Assembly: GCF_004000745.1 (NCBI RefSeq)
Contig: NZ_BILV01000007.1
Coordinates: forward strand, 95,804-159,803
Origin: Paenibacillus barengoltzii NBRC 101215
GTDB taxonomy: Bacteria; Bacillota; Bacilli; Paenibacillales; Paenibacillaceae
Direction of reading: 5' to 3'
DNA: 64,000 nt
Positions within the stretch are counted from its first letter, which is position 1. Each line of letters opens with the position of its first letter. Both the position numbers and the translations under genes were made by a program. The notes below the pieces were generated by a model, which saw nothing but the letters and a program-made list of their open reading frames with translations, searched no databases and was not told where the DNA came from. This document shows, piece by piece, positions 45,363 through 55,101 of the stretch.

Positions 45363-46115
45363 ATGGTTGATGTGAAAGGCAAATGGGCGCTCATTACCGG
45401 AGCCAGCCGCGGGATAGGGTATCAAATCGCGAAGTTTATGGCCGAGCAAGGCTGCAACTTGATTCTGCATAGCCGCAAGCTGGAGCATACCCGGCAATTG
45501 GAGCAAGAAGTTCGGACATCGGGCGTCCAGGTCTACTCTGTACAAGCTGAGCTGTCAAACCAACAGGAAGTTGTCGCCATGCTGGATGAAATCGAAGCCA
45601 AAGGCACGCCGGTTGACATCGTATTTAATAACGCCGCCGTTCAAATCGCTTACCGGACCGATTATTGGCAGACTCCAGTCTCCGATTTCGAGCAGAGCTT
45701 CCAAATTAATTTCATCTCCATCGTCACGATCTGCAACCGATTGATTCCCAAGATGATCGAACGCGGTTTCGGCCGGGTCATCAACACAACCAGCGGGATC
45801 AAAAACGAACCGGAGCAAGCCGGCTACGCCGCAAGCAAAGCCGCGCTCGACAAGTTCACCAAAGATCTCGCCTCCCGTCTCGAAGGCACGGACGTGATGA
45901 TTAATTTAAGCGATCCGGGCTGGTGCCGGACCGATCTGGGCGGCCCGCATGCCCCGAATTCGGTGGAAAGCGTACTTCCGGGCATTGTGGTCGGAGCTTT
46001 CGTTAACGACCAGAAGAGCGGGCGCTATTTCCCTGCGCAAAGCTTCACCGGTCTGACGCTGGAGGAAGCCATCGCTAAGGCAGAGGAGATCGAAGCAGTG
46101 CCTTATATGATTTAA
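45363..46115 (+). CDS. short-chain dehydrogenase/reductase (3-oxoacyl-ACP reductase-like)
   Basis: Classical SDR of 250 residues: WALITGASRGIGYQIA cofactor loop, NNAAV, INTTSGIK with catalytic Ser, and GYAASKAALDKF with the YxxxK pair. The C-terminal part (DPGWCRTDLGGPHAPNSVES) is typical for the FabG-like group. AGGAGGGGATCCG precedes the ATG. Substrate is unknown. It is monocistronic, closed by a strong terminator. Confidence 0.9.
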   Translation: MVDVKGKWALITGASRGIGYQIAKFMAEQGCNLILHSRKLEHTRQLEQEVRTSGVQVYSVQAELSNQQEVVAMLDEIEAKGTPVDIVFNNAAVQIAYRTDYWQTPVSDFEQSFQINFISIVTICNRLIPKMIERGFGRVINTTSGIKNEPEQAGYAASKAALDKFTKDLASRLEGTDVMINLSDPGWCRTDLGGPHAPNSVESVLPGIVVGAFVNDQKSGRYFPAQSFTGLTLEEAIAKAEEIEAVPYMI

Positions 46116-46132
46116 CGCAATTTAACGCAAAA

Positions 46133-46166
46133 AACCATCCCGCGAGCAACCCGCCGCGGGATGGTT
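46133..46166. terminator. bidirectional terminator
   Basis: AACCATCCCGCG pairs perfectly with CGCGGGATGGTT between the convergent SDR and mscS genes. It is preceded by a tandem TTTAACGCAA. Confidence 0.87.
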
Positions 46167-46171
46167 TGCAT

Positions 46172-47290
46172 TCAGAACTCATATTGTCTCGAGCGGGTGG
46201 TGTCCACCTCACCGGACGTTGCCGGTGCTGATTCGAGAAATACGCGTTGTGCCGGATAAGCCAGCTTAATCCCCTCTTCCTCCAGCACCTGCATAAAGGC
46301 CAGATTCATTTCCTGACGCGCTGACAAGTACTCTCCCCAAACGGTTGATCGCGTGAAGTAATAGATGAAAATGCCTAAGCTGCTCTCGTTGAAATCCGTA
46401 AACTTCACGAAAATGGTGCCTGGGTCGATTTGCTCGTTGTCGCGAAGCAGTTGTTCGATTCGACGGATGGCTGCCATCATCCGTTCCCGATCAGAGTCCA
46501 GCGCCACAGGAAGTGTAAAAGTCACTCTTCGCTTGCCCATTTTGCTCCAGTTCGTGATCGGCTGATCTGCCAATTGCGCATTGGGGACGGTAATCACCGC
46601 ATCAGCGAAGGTACGGATCTTCGTGCTGCGGAAGGTAATGTCCTCCACCATGCCTTCAGCGGTAGGCGTCAGAATCCAATCTCCTTTGGAAAATGGCTTT
46701 TCCAAAATAATCACAATGCCGCCAAAGATGTTCCCTAACGTATCTTTGGCAGCCAAAGCTACAGCTAAGCTGCCTAACCCCATGCCGGCCACCAGTCCAT
46801 TGATGCTAAATCCCCACTCCGCCCCAATTAAGGCTACAGTGATGATAACCACAACGATCCGGAGGACCTTCGATAAGAACGGAATAAGCATGCTTGCATC
46901 GTCTAATCGGATTTTGCGGCTTAATCCCTCCAGCAATACCGAGGATTGGGCGGATAGGATGTACATCCCCCATCCGATCAAGGCGATGACGCCGCTGCGG
47001 AATAAGGGATCCAGGCCTACGGCGATTTCCACATTGCGCGGCAGCAAATATTTCAACCCTATTTCAAGGCCAATCAGAATAAATAACCACCGAAAAGGCC
47101 GCTCCAGCACTTGTCTCCATAGATTTAGCCGGTCCGGCTTCGCCGTCTTTCTGCGATCCAGCAGAGCGAAAGCCAGCTTCACGAACGCTTTGCTAAACAA
47201 AGCGAACAGCGCCATAATGCCGACGGCAATTCCAAGATCCTCCCAACCCAATTGTCCGAGGGACTTCAACACTTTTCCCCCATCGTTCAA
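46172..47290 (-). CDS. MscS-family mechanosensitive channel
   Basis: Channel protein of 372 residues. Four membrane helices lead into the pore-lining helix GLVAGMGLGSLAVALAAKDTLGNIFGGIVIILEKPFSKGDWI, the signature of MscS. The cytoplasmic vestibule domain (TVPNAQLADQPITNWSKMGKRRV) follows. Length and extra N-terminal helices match the YnaI/YbiO-like rather than minimal MscS type. The start is a TTG at 47290 behind AAGGGGGTG. It protects against hypo-osmotic shock. Confidence 0.92.
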   Translation of the reverse strand: MNDGGKVLKSLGQLGWEDLGIAVGIMALFALFSKAFVKLAFALLDRRKTAKPDRLNLWRQVLERPFRWLFILIGLEIGLKYLLPRNVEIAVGLDPLFRSGVIALIGWGMYILSAQSSVLLEGLSRKIRLDDASMLIPFLSKVLRIVVVIITVALIGAEWGFSINGLVAGMGLGSLAVALAAKDTLGNIFGGIVIILEKPFSKGDWILTPTAEGMVEDITFRSTKIRTFADAVITVPNAQLADQPITNWSKMGKRRVTFTLPVALDSDRERMMAAIRRIEQLLRDNEQIDPGTIFVKFTDFNESSLGIFIYYFTRSTVWGEYLSARQEMNLAFMQVLEEEGIKLAYPAQRVFLESAPATSGEVDTTRSRQYEF

Positions 47291-47319
47291 TGTTATAGCA
47301 CCCCCTTAAATAAAGGGCC

Positions 47320-47349
47320 ATTATAACATGATCCGGTGAAAGATGTCTA
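47320..47349 (-). promoter_or_regulatory. promoter of mscS-like gene
   Basis: On the minus strand TAGACA (47349-47344), 18 bases, TATAAT (47325-47320). A perfect 12-base palindrome ACGACATGTCGT (47367-47378) lies 18 bases further upstream. Confidence 0.65.
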
Positions 47350-47401
47350 AAGGCCATAACCCACAAACGACATGTCGTGAGCCCGAGGGATGCGCTGCCG
47401 C

Positions 47402-49135
47402 CTACACTTTAAACTTGCCGATCATCGCCTGCAGTTCCTCAGACAACTGACTTAGCCCCTCCATTGAAGCCATCATTTCTTGAACGCCGGCGTATTGTTC
47501 CTCGGTGTGGGCATAGACCTCGCGGGAGCCGCTGGCGGTCTGCTGAGCGACCCGGTCGATCGTGGTGATTGCCTGGACGACAGCATCCGATTGGGAGTAC
47601 AGTTGCTCCGCCTGCCCGGTCACCCGGCTGATTTGCCCAGCCACCTGCTCGACCGCCTGACGGATGCTGCTGAACACCTCACCAGCTTGCTGAACCGTCG
47701 CAATGCCTGCTGCGACCTCCTGCGAACCGGCTTGGGCCGCCTCGATCACCAGCTCCATCTCACTGCGCACCCCTTCGAGCATCTCAGTCACATCGGCTGC
47801 GGCCGCTCCGGTCTCTGCCGACAGCTTGCGCACCTCCCCAGCGACCACGGCGAACCCTTTACCAGCCTCTCCCGCCCGTGCCGCCTCAATGGAGGCGTTC
47901 AGCGACAACATCTGCGTCTGCTTGGCGATCCCGGCAATCAGCTTCGCGGCCTCCGCAATTTGACCCGAGCGAACGCCTAGCCGCTCGATGAAGGCGCGAA
48001 GCTCGTCCATCTGCCGCTGGATCGAGGCCATCTGGGCCGCCGCTTGTGCCACAATGTCCTCGCCGGCCCGCGTTTCGTGCACCGCCGCTTCCGATTCTTC
48101 GCGGGCGTCATCCGCGAGGCTGGCCATCTCCTGGGCCCCCGCAGCCATCTTCGTCACTTGGGTCACGCCCAGTTCTACAGATTGCACCTGCTCCTCGCTT
48201 CCAGACGAAATTTGCCCCATGATATCGGAAATTTCTCCAGAGGAGGCGCGGAACTGCTCCGACTGGTGTCGCAGCTGATCCGCCGATGCAGCAACACGTC
48301 CCGCATGCCGACCCAGATTGCCGATCATTTCCTGCCAGCTTCGTCTCATATGGTTAAACGCAGCTGCGAGTTCGCCAATCTCATCACGGTTACTCACCGC
48401 GATCTCTGCAAGGGTTAAATCGCCGTCCGCCAATTCGCGGGCCCCCTTGACCATCACTCGCATCGGTTTGACGATTTTCCGGGACAACAGGACACCGGTC
48501 AAGACAGCGAACAGGATCGCGATGGCTCCGCAAATCGCTAATATCCATAGGGTGGTCGCCGATTCTTTCTTGAACTCGGCTAATTTCGCCTGAAGTTCGC
48601 TTTCCTGCAAGGTCCGCAATTCACTTGCCCCATCAATCATCGCATCTGACGTCGGAATCGCCCACATCAGCGCTTCTGTTTTCGCCAAATCCGGCTTGTC
48701 CGATTGAACATAATCGCGAACCTTCGTCAGCAAGCGAGCAAACGTCGCATTGGATTCCGATAACGAGGAAGCAACCGCCCCCTGCTCTTCACTTGCGGAA
48801 GCGCTTACGATTCGGCTGATGATTGTGTTCAGTTCTTCATTAGCTCCGGTTAACTGCTGTTCCTTCTCGGGCGAAGGCTCCACGATATAACTAAACAAGA
48901 GGCTGTTCTGACGCTGTGTCTCCATCTCCAACCTGGCCGCCTGATCCCGTGCTGCCGTATTCTGCTCAAGCAGCTCGGAATAGTTCTGATCCATCCGGTT
49001 CAAGAACGCGTAGGCCACTCCAGCAATAACCCCCACCAGCAGCGATACCGTGATAAAAGCTGCCGTCAGCTTCCGACCGAGCGAAAAAGCGTGCCCTCCA
49101 GCTCCTACTCCATTGGATTTCTTCTGCTTCTCCAT
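47402..49135 (-). CDS. methyl-accepting chemotaxis protein
   Basis: Chemoreceptor of 577 residues: membrane helix 1 ([22 protein letters not shown]), an extracellular four-helix-bundle type sensor domain of about 150 residues, membrane helix 2 ([23 protein letters not shown]), HAMP domain and a signalling domain with the tip [37 protein letters not shown]. The start ATG at 49135 follows GGGGGGACAACAG. Ligand unknown. The Gln/Glu-rich helices carry likely methylation sites. Confidence 0.93.
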   Translation of the reverse strand: MEKQKKSNGVGAGGHAFSLGRKLTAAFITVSLLVGVIAGVAYAFLNRMDQNYSELLEQNTAARDQAARLEMETQRQNSLLFSYIVEPSPEKEQQLTGANEELNTIISRIVSASASEEQGAVASSLSESNATFARLLTKVRDYVQSDKPDLAKTEALMWAIPTSDAMIDGASELRTLQESELQAKLAEFKKESATTLWILAICGAIAILFAVLTGVLLSRKIVKPMRVMVKGARELADGDLTLAEIAVSNRDEIGELAAAFNHMRRSWQEMIGNLGRHAGRVAASADQLRHQSEQFRASSGEISDIMGQISSGSEEQVQSVELGVTQVTKMAAGAQEMASLADDAREESEAAVHETRAGEDIVAQAAAQMASIQRQMDELRAFIERLGVRSGQIAEAAKLIAGIAKQTQMLSLNASIEAARAGEAGKGFAVVAGEVRKLSAETGAAAADVTEMLEGVRSEMELVIEAAQAGSQEVAAGIATVQQAGEVFSSIRQAVEQVAGQISRVTGQAEQLYSQSDAVVQAITTIDRVAQQTASGSREVYAHTEEQYAGVQEMMASMEGLSQLSEELQAMIGKFKV

Positions 49136-49310
49136 CTGTTGTCCCCCCTTGGTTGGATCTAACGAACAAGGGCCGCCAGACAAATCATCTGCGGCCTATG
49201 TTCTTCTTGGTCTATTCACTTGTATCATCTATCAAACCGTGGCAAGAGGGGAATTCAAAATTCTCCTTTGTTCTATCAAAATTCTCATATCTCAAGATTT
49301 TGCCGAAGTT

Positions 49311-51944
49311 TTAGGCGGACTCTCTAGCCTTCCCGGCCCGCATAAAGATCTTGATGATCTCATTCAAGATCAGCGGGATTAACGCCAAGAGAATCACGAT
49401 CCCCCAATCGGAGAGGCTGAGATTTTGGACCTTAAACGCTGCGGCCAAGAACGGGATCGAGATCGACAGGAACTGTAACAGCAATCCAGCAATAACCGCT
49501 CCAACGAGCAACAGATTGGAGAACAGACCGACGGTGAAAATCGACTTGGTCGCACTGCGCTTCGAGAAGGCGTAGAACAGCTGCGACGCCGCAAGCACAA
49601 CAAAGGCCATCGTCCGTGCGTAAGTCATCACATCCTCCGGAATACCGGAGGTGCGCAAACCATACCCATGCTCACGAAGTCCTATGTAAAATGCAACCAA
49701 AGTCAGCGCACCGATCAAGAGCCCGCCAAGCACCGCCTGCCACGCTGCACCTCCGGCAAAGAAGCTCTCCTTCGGATCACGCGGCTTACGCTTCATGACG
49801 TCCTTCTCGCCAGGATCCACACCTAGTGCAATCGCCGGCAACGTGTCGGTGACCAGGTTGATCCAGAGGATCTGGGTTGCCAACAACGGCAACGGCCAGA
49901 AGAATAAAATCGAAGCGAGAATCGCCACAATCTCCCCGAAATTACACGCCAACAGGAACGTTACCGTCTTACGAATATTCGCGTAGATGTTCCGACCTTC
50001 CCGAATCGCGTGGACGATCGTGGTGAAATTATCGTCGGTCAGAATCATGTCGCTGGCGCCCTTCGATACGTCGGTACCGGTAATACCCATCGCCACGCCG
50101 ATGTCTGCCGTCTTCAGCGACGGCGCGTCGTTGACGCCATCCCCGGTCATCGAGACGATGTTGCCCTTCGCCTTAAAGGCCTTGACGATCTTCACCTTAT
50201 GCTCAGGCGAAACCCGGGCGAATACGCGGATGCCCTTGATTTTTTCGGCAAACGCCTCATCCGACAACTCGTCGATTTCGGCCCCCGTCATGCTTTGTTC
50301 CAGGGAGCTGGCAATCTCCAGCTCTTTGGCGATTGCCACAGCGGTGTTGCGATGGTCGCCCGTGATCATCACCGGAGTGATCCCCGCCGCTTTCGCCTCG
50401 CGGATCGAATCCTTCACTTCGGACCGCGGCGGATCGATCATGCCAACGAAGCCAAGGATGGTCAGATCCTGCTCCATCTCCTCGGGCGGCAGGATGCGAT
50501 CCGTATCCTTATAGGCAGCACCCAACACCCGTAATGCATCGTCCGACATCGCTTCTGCGGCTGCCATGAAGCGTTGCTTCAGCTCTTCCGTCAGCGGTAC
50601 GACCTCTCCGTGAACTACCGCGCTGTTCGATATCCGCAGCAGCTGGTCGATCGCGCCTTTCGTATGCACGCGATAGCCTTCCCGCGTCTGGTTCAGCGTG
50701 GACATCAGCTTGCGGTCGGAATCAAACGGCTTCTCGGAGATCCGTTTGTATTCGGCCTCCAGCGATTTCTTCGAAAGTCCATGCTGTTCGCCGAAAGCGA
50801 CCAAGGCGATCTCCGTTGGATCACCGGTCCCTTCGCCATTCTCGTAAGTGGCATCGGAACACAACACGAACGTCTTGATCATTTCGATCGGGGCCTCATC
50901 GCCCAAAGGCTCCGCAGTAAAATGCTTGACGACCGTCATTTTATTCTGGGTTAAGGTCCCGGTTTTATCCGAGCAGATGATGTTCACCGAGCCCAACGTT
51001 TCTACGGCCGGCAGCTTCTTGACAATGGCGTTGATGCGAGACATGCGCGTGACGCCAAGTGCGAGTACAATCGCTACGATGGCTGGCAGCCCCTCCGGAA
51101 TCGCCGCGACCGCCAGGCTGATCGCAGTCAGGAACAACTCAAACAGATCTCGTCCCTGAATAAGGCCAATGACGAAGATCACGACGCAGATGCCGATAGC
51201 GATGTAACCCAGCATTTTGCCGAGCTCATCGAGCTTCTTCTGCAGCGGAGTCAACTCCTGCGTATCTTCGTCCAGAATCTTGGCGATTTTGCCCATCTCT
51301 GTATTCATCGCCGTCCCGACGACAACCCCTTCGCCGCGGCCATACGTCACAAGCGTCGACATAAATGCCATGTTGCTCTGATCTCCGATGGGCGTTTGCG
51401 CTTCTTGATGCAGATCCTCCGCATTTTTATCCGACGGTACGGACTCGCCGGTCAGTGCGGATTCCTCAATTTGCAGATTCGCACTGTCAATCAACCGCAA
51501 ATCGGCTGGAATGAAACGTCCGGCATCCAGGATCACGATATCGCCCGGAACGATCTCCCCGGAATCGATTTCCTTCACATTCCCGTCACGCCGTACCAGC
51601 GTTTTGGGGGTGGTCATTTGCTGCAGCGCTTCAATCGCTTTCTCCGCTTTCTGCTCCTGAATGACTCCGATAATCGCGTTCAACAGGACAACGGCCAAGA
51701 TGATGACGGCATCCATGTATTCTCCGACAATCAGCGTAACGATGGCGGCAGCCAGCAGCACATAAATCAGCATATCCTTTAGTTGAGCGAAGAAGACCGA
51801 CCAAATGCCCGGCTTCGGCTTGCCTTTAATCTGGTTTGGCCCGTACTTCGACAGACGCTTCCCGGCTTCTTCCGAAGACAGCCCGGCAGCGGGATCCACC
51901 TGCAGCTCTTGCAAGACGGCCTCCCGGGTTTTCGTATGCCACAT
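49311..51944 (-). CDS. calcium-translocating P-type ATPase
   Basis: P2A-type ATPase of 877 residues. Cation_ATPase_N is at the start, TGES in the actuator domain, PEGLPA in helix 4 (metal site), the phosphorylation motif DKTGTLT (about residue 325), and GDGVNDAPSLKTADIGVAMG in the P domain. The C-terminus has a helical cluster with ILWINLVTDTLPAIALGVDP. These features fit SERCA/PMCA-like bacterial enzymes such as YloB of B. subtilis, which works in spores. The start is the ATG at 51944 behind AAGAGGTG, not the upstream frame. Confidence 0.92.
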   Translation of the reverse strand: MWHTKTREAVLQELQVDPAAGLSSEEAGKRLSKYGPNQIKGKPKPGIWSVFFAQLKDMLIYVLLAAAIVTLIVGEYMDAVIILAVVLLNAIIGVIQEQKAEKAIEALQQMTTPKTLVRRDGNVKEIDSGEIVPGDIVILDAGRFIPADLRLIDSANLQIEESALTGESVPSDKNAEDLHQEAQTPIGDQSNMAFMSTLVTYGRGEGVVVGTAMNTEMGKIAKILDEDTQELTPLQKKLDELGKMLGYIAIGICVVIFVIGLIQGRDLFELFLTAISLAVAAIPEGLPAIVAIVLALGVTRMSRINAIVKKLPAVETLGSVNIICSDKTGTLTQNKMTVVKHFTAEPLGDEAPIEMIKTFVLCSDATYENGEGTGDPTEIALVAFGEQHGLSKKSLEAEYKRISEKPFDSDRKLMSTLNQTREGYRVHTKGAIDQLLRISNSAVVHGEVVPLTEELKQRFMAAAEAMSDDALRVLGAAYKDTDRILPPEEMEQDLTILGFVGMIDPPRSEVKDSIREAKAAGITPVMITGDHRNTAVAIAKELEIASSLEQSMTGAEIDELSDEAFAEKIKGIRVFARVSPEHKVKIVKAFKAKGNIVSMTGDGVNDAPSLKTADIGVAMGITGTDVSKGASDMILTDDNFTTIVHAIREGRNIYANIRKTVTFLLACNFGEIVAILASILFFWPLPLLATQILWINLVTDTLPAIALGVDPGEKDVMKRKPRDPKESFFAGGAAWQAVLGGLLIGALTLVAFYIGLREHGYGLRTSGIPEDVMTYARTMAFVVLAASQLFYAFSKRSATKSIFTVGLFSNLLLVGAVIAGLLLQFLSISIPFLAAAFKVQNLSLSDWGIVILLALIPLILNEIIKIFMRAGKARESA

Positions 51945-52121
51945 CAGCAGCACCTCTTTACTTGAATTTGGCAGACATGAACATACCATTATTGTAAACC
52001 GAATCCGCGGGAAATTATGAGAAAAAATAAACAACACTCCACATCGATATCCCGCCACAAATTTGCCATAATATGAAGGACCTCGAGTCAGCCGCATGAA
52101 GATGAAAAAATGCCTGGGCTA

Positions 52122-52156
52122 TGCTACAATACTGAGATGTTAAACGGGAACGTTTA
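52122..52156 (+). promoter_or_regulatory. extended -10 promoter and inverted repeat upstream of udk
   Basis: TGCTACAAT (extended -10, 52122-52130) is followed by the inverted repeat TAAACG-ggaa-CGTTTA (52141-52156) over the probable transcript start. The repeat may be an operator. No protein is identified. Confidence 0.5.
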
Positions 52157-52189
52157 GAGGGATGTCATTCTAGGAGGGTATTTCATTTC

Positions 52190-52813
52190 ATGTTAATTAT
52201 AGGTATCGCCGGCGGCACCGGGTCCGGGAAAACGACGGTGGCCCGCTCGGTTATCGGCCAGCTGGACACTGATAAAGTGACGTTTATTTCACAAGACAAC
52301 TACTATAAAGACCAGTCGCACCTCAGCATGGCCGAACGGGAAAAGACGAACTACGACCATCCCTTCGCCTTCGATAACGAGCTGTTGGTGGAGCATTTGA
52401 ACCTGCTCAAGAACGGACAAGCTGCCTATGCTCCGGTGTATGATTTTACGAAGCATACCCGTTCGGATAAGACGATCAAGCTATTACCTAATAAGATTAT
52501 TATCGTTGAGGGACTCTTTGTCCTGTATGACGAGAAGCTGCGGGAGATGCTCGACATCAAGGTGTTCGTGGACACTGACTCCGACGTGCGCATCCTTCGG
52601 CGGGTACTGCGCGACATGGAAGAACGCGGTCGTTCGATCCACTCCATCCATCAGCAGTACCTGGCCACGGTAAAGCCGATGCATGAAGCTTTTATTGAGC
52701 CGTCGAAAAAATACGCCGACCTCATTATTCCCGAAGGCGGGCATAACGAAGTGGGCATTCAAATGCTGACCATCCTGACGGAGAAACATTTGACCGGAGG
52801 GTTTAAAGTCTAG
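52190..52813 (+). CDS. udk: uridine kinase
   Basis: Nucleoside kinase of 207 residues that phosphorylates uridine and cytidine in pyrimidine salvage. The P-loop is GIAGGTGSGKTTVA at the very start, followed by ISQDNYYKD and NYDHPFAFD that bind the nucleoside, VEGLFVLYD, and the DTDSDVRILRRVLRDMEERGRS lid region. Length is exactly that of bacterial Udk. AGGAGGG precedes the ATG. It is monocistronic with its own terminator. Confidence 0.96.
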   Translation: MLIIGIAGGTGSGKTTVARSVIGQLDTDKVTFISQDNYYKDQSHLSMAEREKTNYDHPFAFDNELLVEHLNLLKNGQAAYAPVYDFTKHTRSDKTIKLLPNKIIIVEGLFVLYDEKLREMLDIKVFVDTDSDVRILRRVLRDMEERGRSIHSIHQQYLATVKPMHEAFIEPSKKYADLIIPEGGHNEVGIQMLTILTEKHLTGGFKV

Positions 52814-52828
52814 ATAAACAGCGGAAAA

Positions 52829-52860
52829 AACACCTGCAATTGGCAGGTGTTTCATTTTTC
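52829..52860. terminator. bidirectional terminator
   Basis: AACACCTGC/GCAGGTGTT around AATTG, then TCATTTTTC, between udk and the convergent germination operon, which has the complementary A-rich tail. Confidence 0.87.
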
Positions 52861-52871
52861 AACGAATGGGG

Positions 52872-53981
52872 TTAATTACTCCGGGCCGTCCGAATGCGGA
52901 TCACCGCTTGTCTAACTAAAGCAATCAGAAACAGCAGCGGAAGGTAGCCGAAGGTCAGGAAGCCGCCAATCTGCGAGATGAGGAGTTCCATTCGTTCGAT
53001 GCCCACCGGGGTTCGCACGGAGATGATCACTCCAAAAACCACGAGTAAGGTGATCCATAGCGCCCATTTCCTTGGCAACTTCAAAGTTTGATGCAGAATA
53101 CGAACCGCTGCCCAGATCGAAATGCAGCAAACCGGGAAGATCACCAGCAGCCAATCAAAGATATAGATATAGTCGAAACGTTCCAAAAACGCCAAACGAA
53201 TAATTTTAGATAGAACAAGCGTTGGCCAAATCGTTCCCTTCAGCTGCAACATATTGAAATATCCCAGGGTCGTGATCAGCACGAGCATATAAAGCACGGT
53301 GGTATAGGCTGTCGCGAGATGTGCCCATTTATGCGCTTTACGCTTATCCTTGAGAAATGGATAGTAGAACAAGAGAAATTCGGGCCCTAAGAAGATATAG
53401 AGTGAATTCACCGCCGACGTTATATAATCGCCCAGACCATGATTCATGATCGGAAGTAGGTTGTTCCAATGAGCGAGCTTCATAGGAAAATAGAGCGTCG
53501 GGAGAATGAAACTGGGAATAATAACGCACAGCAAGCAGATGCCGGTAACGACACGAAAGCCTCCGGACACAATGTACGTAGCCGCCGCTAAAATGATCAA
53601 CGCAACTTGCCATAGCGACGAATCCGGAAACACCCATACATAGATCACTTCCGCATAGGGCCGAATCTGCCCTACACAAATCAGCACACAGTAGAAGAAC
53701 AGAACCAAGCTTAACCCTCGGCCAATGACGTTTCCGAATATTTGACGGTGGAGAGAGAAGATATCCCCGTCTTCGGCCATACGCATCAATTGGAACAACA
53801 TAAAAATAACGAGGTGCATCAAGATGCCTACCACCAGCAAGGAAATCCAGGCGTCTTGTTCCGCGCCGCGAACAATTCTTTGCTGAAAATTCAACATCCC
53901 GATCCCCGTTTGAACCCCGTGGACTAGAAACCAGGTGAAGTAAGCCGAGACTTGGCTGCTTTGCTTTACGTTTTGGCTCAT
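52872..53981 (-). CDS. GerB-type spore germination receptor permease
   Basis: Integral membrane protein of 369 residues with about ten helices of the APC-like GerAB/GerKB family (FVHGVQTGIGMLNF-like N-terminus, GPEFLLFYYPFLKD). In germinant receptors this subunit binds the nutrient signal in the inner spore membrane. It is the last gene of a gerA-gerC-gerB operon and starts 20 bases after gerC. The conserved segment reads WFLVHGVQTGIGML. Germinant specificity is unknown. Confidence 0.92.
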   Translation of the reverse strand: MSQNVKQSSQVSAYFTWFLVHGVQTGIGMLNFQQRIVRGAEQDAWISLLVVGILMHLVIFMLFQLMRMAEDGDIFSLHRQIFGNVIGRGLSLVLFFYCVLICVGQIRPYAEVIYVWVFPDSSLWQVALIILAAATYIVSGGFRVVTGICLLCVIIPSFILPTLYFPMKLAHWNNLLPIMNHGLGDYITSAVNSLYIFLGPEFLLFYYPFLKDKRKAHKWAHLATAYTTVLYMLVLITTLGYFNMLQLKGTIWPTLVLSKIIRLAFLERFDYIYIFDWLLVIFPVCCISIWAAVRILHQTLKLPRKWALWITLLVVFGVIISVRTPVGIERMELLISQIGGFLTFGYLPLLFLIALVRQAVIRIRTARSN

Positions 53982-54000
53982 CCGTTTCTCCTGCCTTGAT

Positions 54001-55101
54001 CTAATATCCGATCCCCGATTCCTTTAAAGTGAGATGAGTATGAACTTCGAAACGCATTCGCGGGTACTCCCGCTTGTAGAAATCCTCTTCGTCCCAGGAA
54101 CGTTGATGTCCCCGAACAAAGTCACCTAATCCGAGCGGATCTACGCCGTTGTCACGCAGCTTGTTCAGCAGCTTTATGGCATTGTCATTTATTTGCTGCT
54201 CTAGCTCGGATACCGTATATTTGTAGGTGATTTCAGAACGCATATTCATTCTAGGGATTTCCTTTAACATCCCTATTAGATGCAAGTCGATGGTCATTTT
54301 GAGGGCTTCTCCGTGATCCAGGGCGAAGTGCATGGAGGGCTCTTCCTTTAGCAGGCTGAGCGCTGCCACATGTTCCTCGGAACCCGCATTGATTTGAACG
54401 GGTAAGATCCCGCCTTTTCCACGTCCCTTCATCATTTTGAGGAGCAGCGTCTCCTTCGCATCTAGCACCAATTTCAGCCGATCGTATTGAAAAATACCGA
54501 GTCCTGTGAATTCGATTTTCCCATACTTGTTCCTCTTAAGATACGGAGCGAATGCGTCCCTCCCTGTTCCATAACAATTGAATAAAAAAATATGCAGATT
54601 GTTCAGAGGAGCGTTATCCGACGTCACATTTTGCTCGATTAAATGATAGGGCAGTCCTTCCCTGTTTTTTCCTTTTAAACTTTGGAACATCTCTTGCGGA
54701 GGTTCCTCCGAGACGGCCAAGATCATGCTTGTGCTGGTGATCGGGCTTCTGCAGAAGGTATGCAGGAAGGAATCCAAGCCTTGCTCGGCCATCCGGCGGC
54801 TAAATACTAACATTCGCAGCTTCCCCGTTTGAATCGTATGGGGGGACTGCATGTTCATTTGGCTGAGCATCAACTCCACCGTATCCCCTTCCCCATAGAT
54901 GGACTTAATTCTATCGTTTTCCATATGGTCCATATAGAGACCAATAGTCTGGTATAGTCCGTTCTTCTGGTCGACTCCCAACACGGTGAGAATTTTAATT
55001 CTGTCCACGATCCGAGTTTGCATGCAGCCGATCAACGTCAGGGTCATCCCCAGCATAAGAGCGGTGAGAACAACAAACCTCCTAAGCCGTTTATTCCGCA
55101 T
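54001..55101 (-). CDS. GerC-type spore germination receptor lipoprotein
   Basis: Lipoprotein of 366 residues of the Ger(x)C family. Signal peptide with lipobox LIGC, followed by VDRIKILTVLGVDQKNGLYQ. The C-terminal domain ends with REYPRMRFEVHTHLTLKESG. The start is taken as the ATG at 55101, six bases beyond GGAGG, rather than the ATG at 55107 that abuts it. The gene overlaps the end of gerA by 11 bases, so the two are translationally coupled. The subunit stabilises the receptor at the outer side of the inner spore membrane. Confidence 0.92.
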   Translation of the reverse strand: MRNKRLRRFVVLTALMLGMTLTLIGCMQTRIVDRIKILTVLGVDQKNGLYQTIGLYMDHMENDRIKSIYGEGDTVELMLSQMNMQSPHTIQTGKLRMLVFSRRMAEQGLDSFLHTFCRSPITSTSMILAVSEEPPQEMFQSLKGKNREGLPYHLIEQNVTSDNAPLNNLHIFLFNCYGTGRDAFAPYLKRNKYGKIEFTGLGIFQYDRLKLVLDAKETLLLKMMKGRGKGGILPVQINAGSEEHVAALSLLKEEPSMHFALDHGEALKMTIDLHLIGMLKEIPRMNMRSEITYKYTVSELEQQINDNAIKLLNKLRDNGVDPLGLGDFVRGHQRSWDEEDFYKREYPRMRFEVHTHLTLKESGIGY

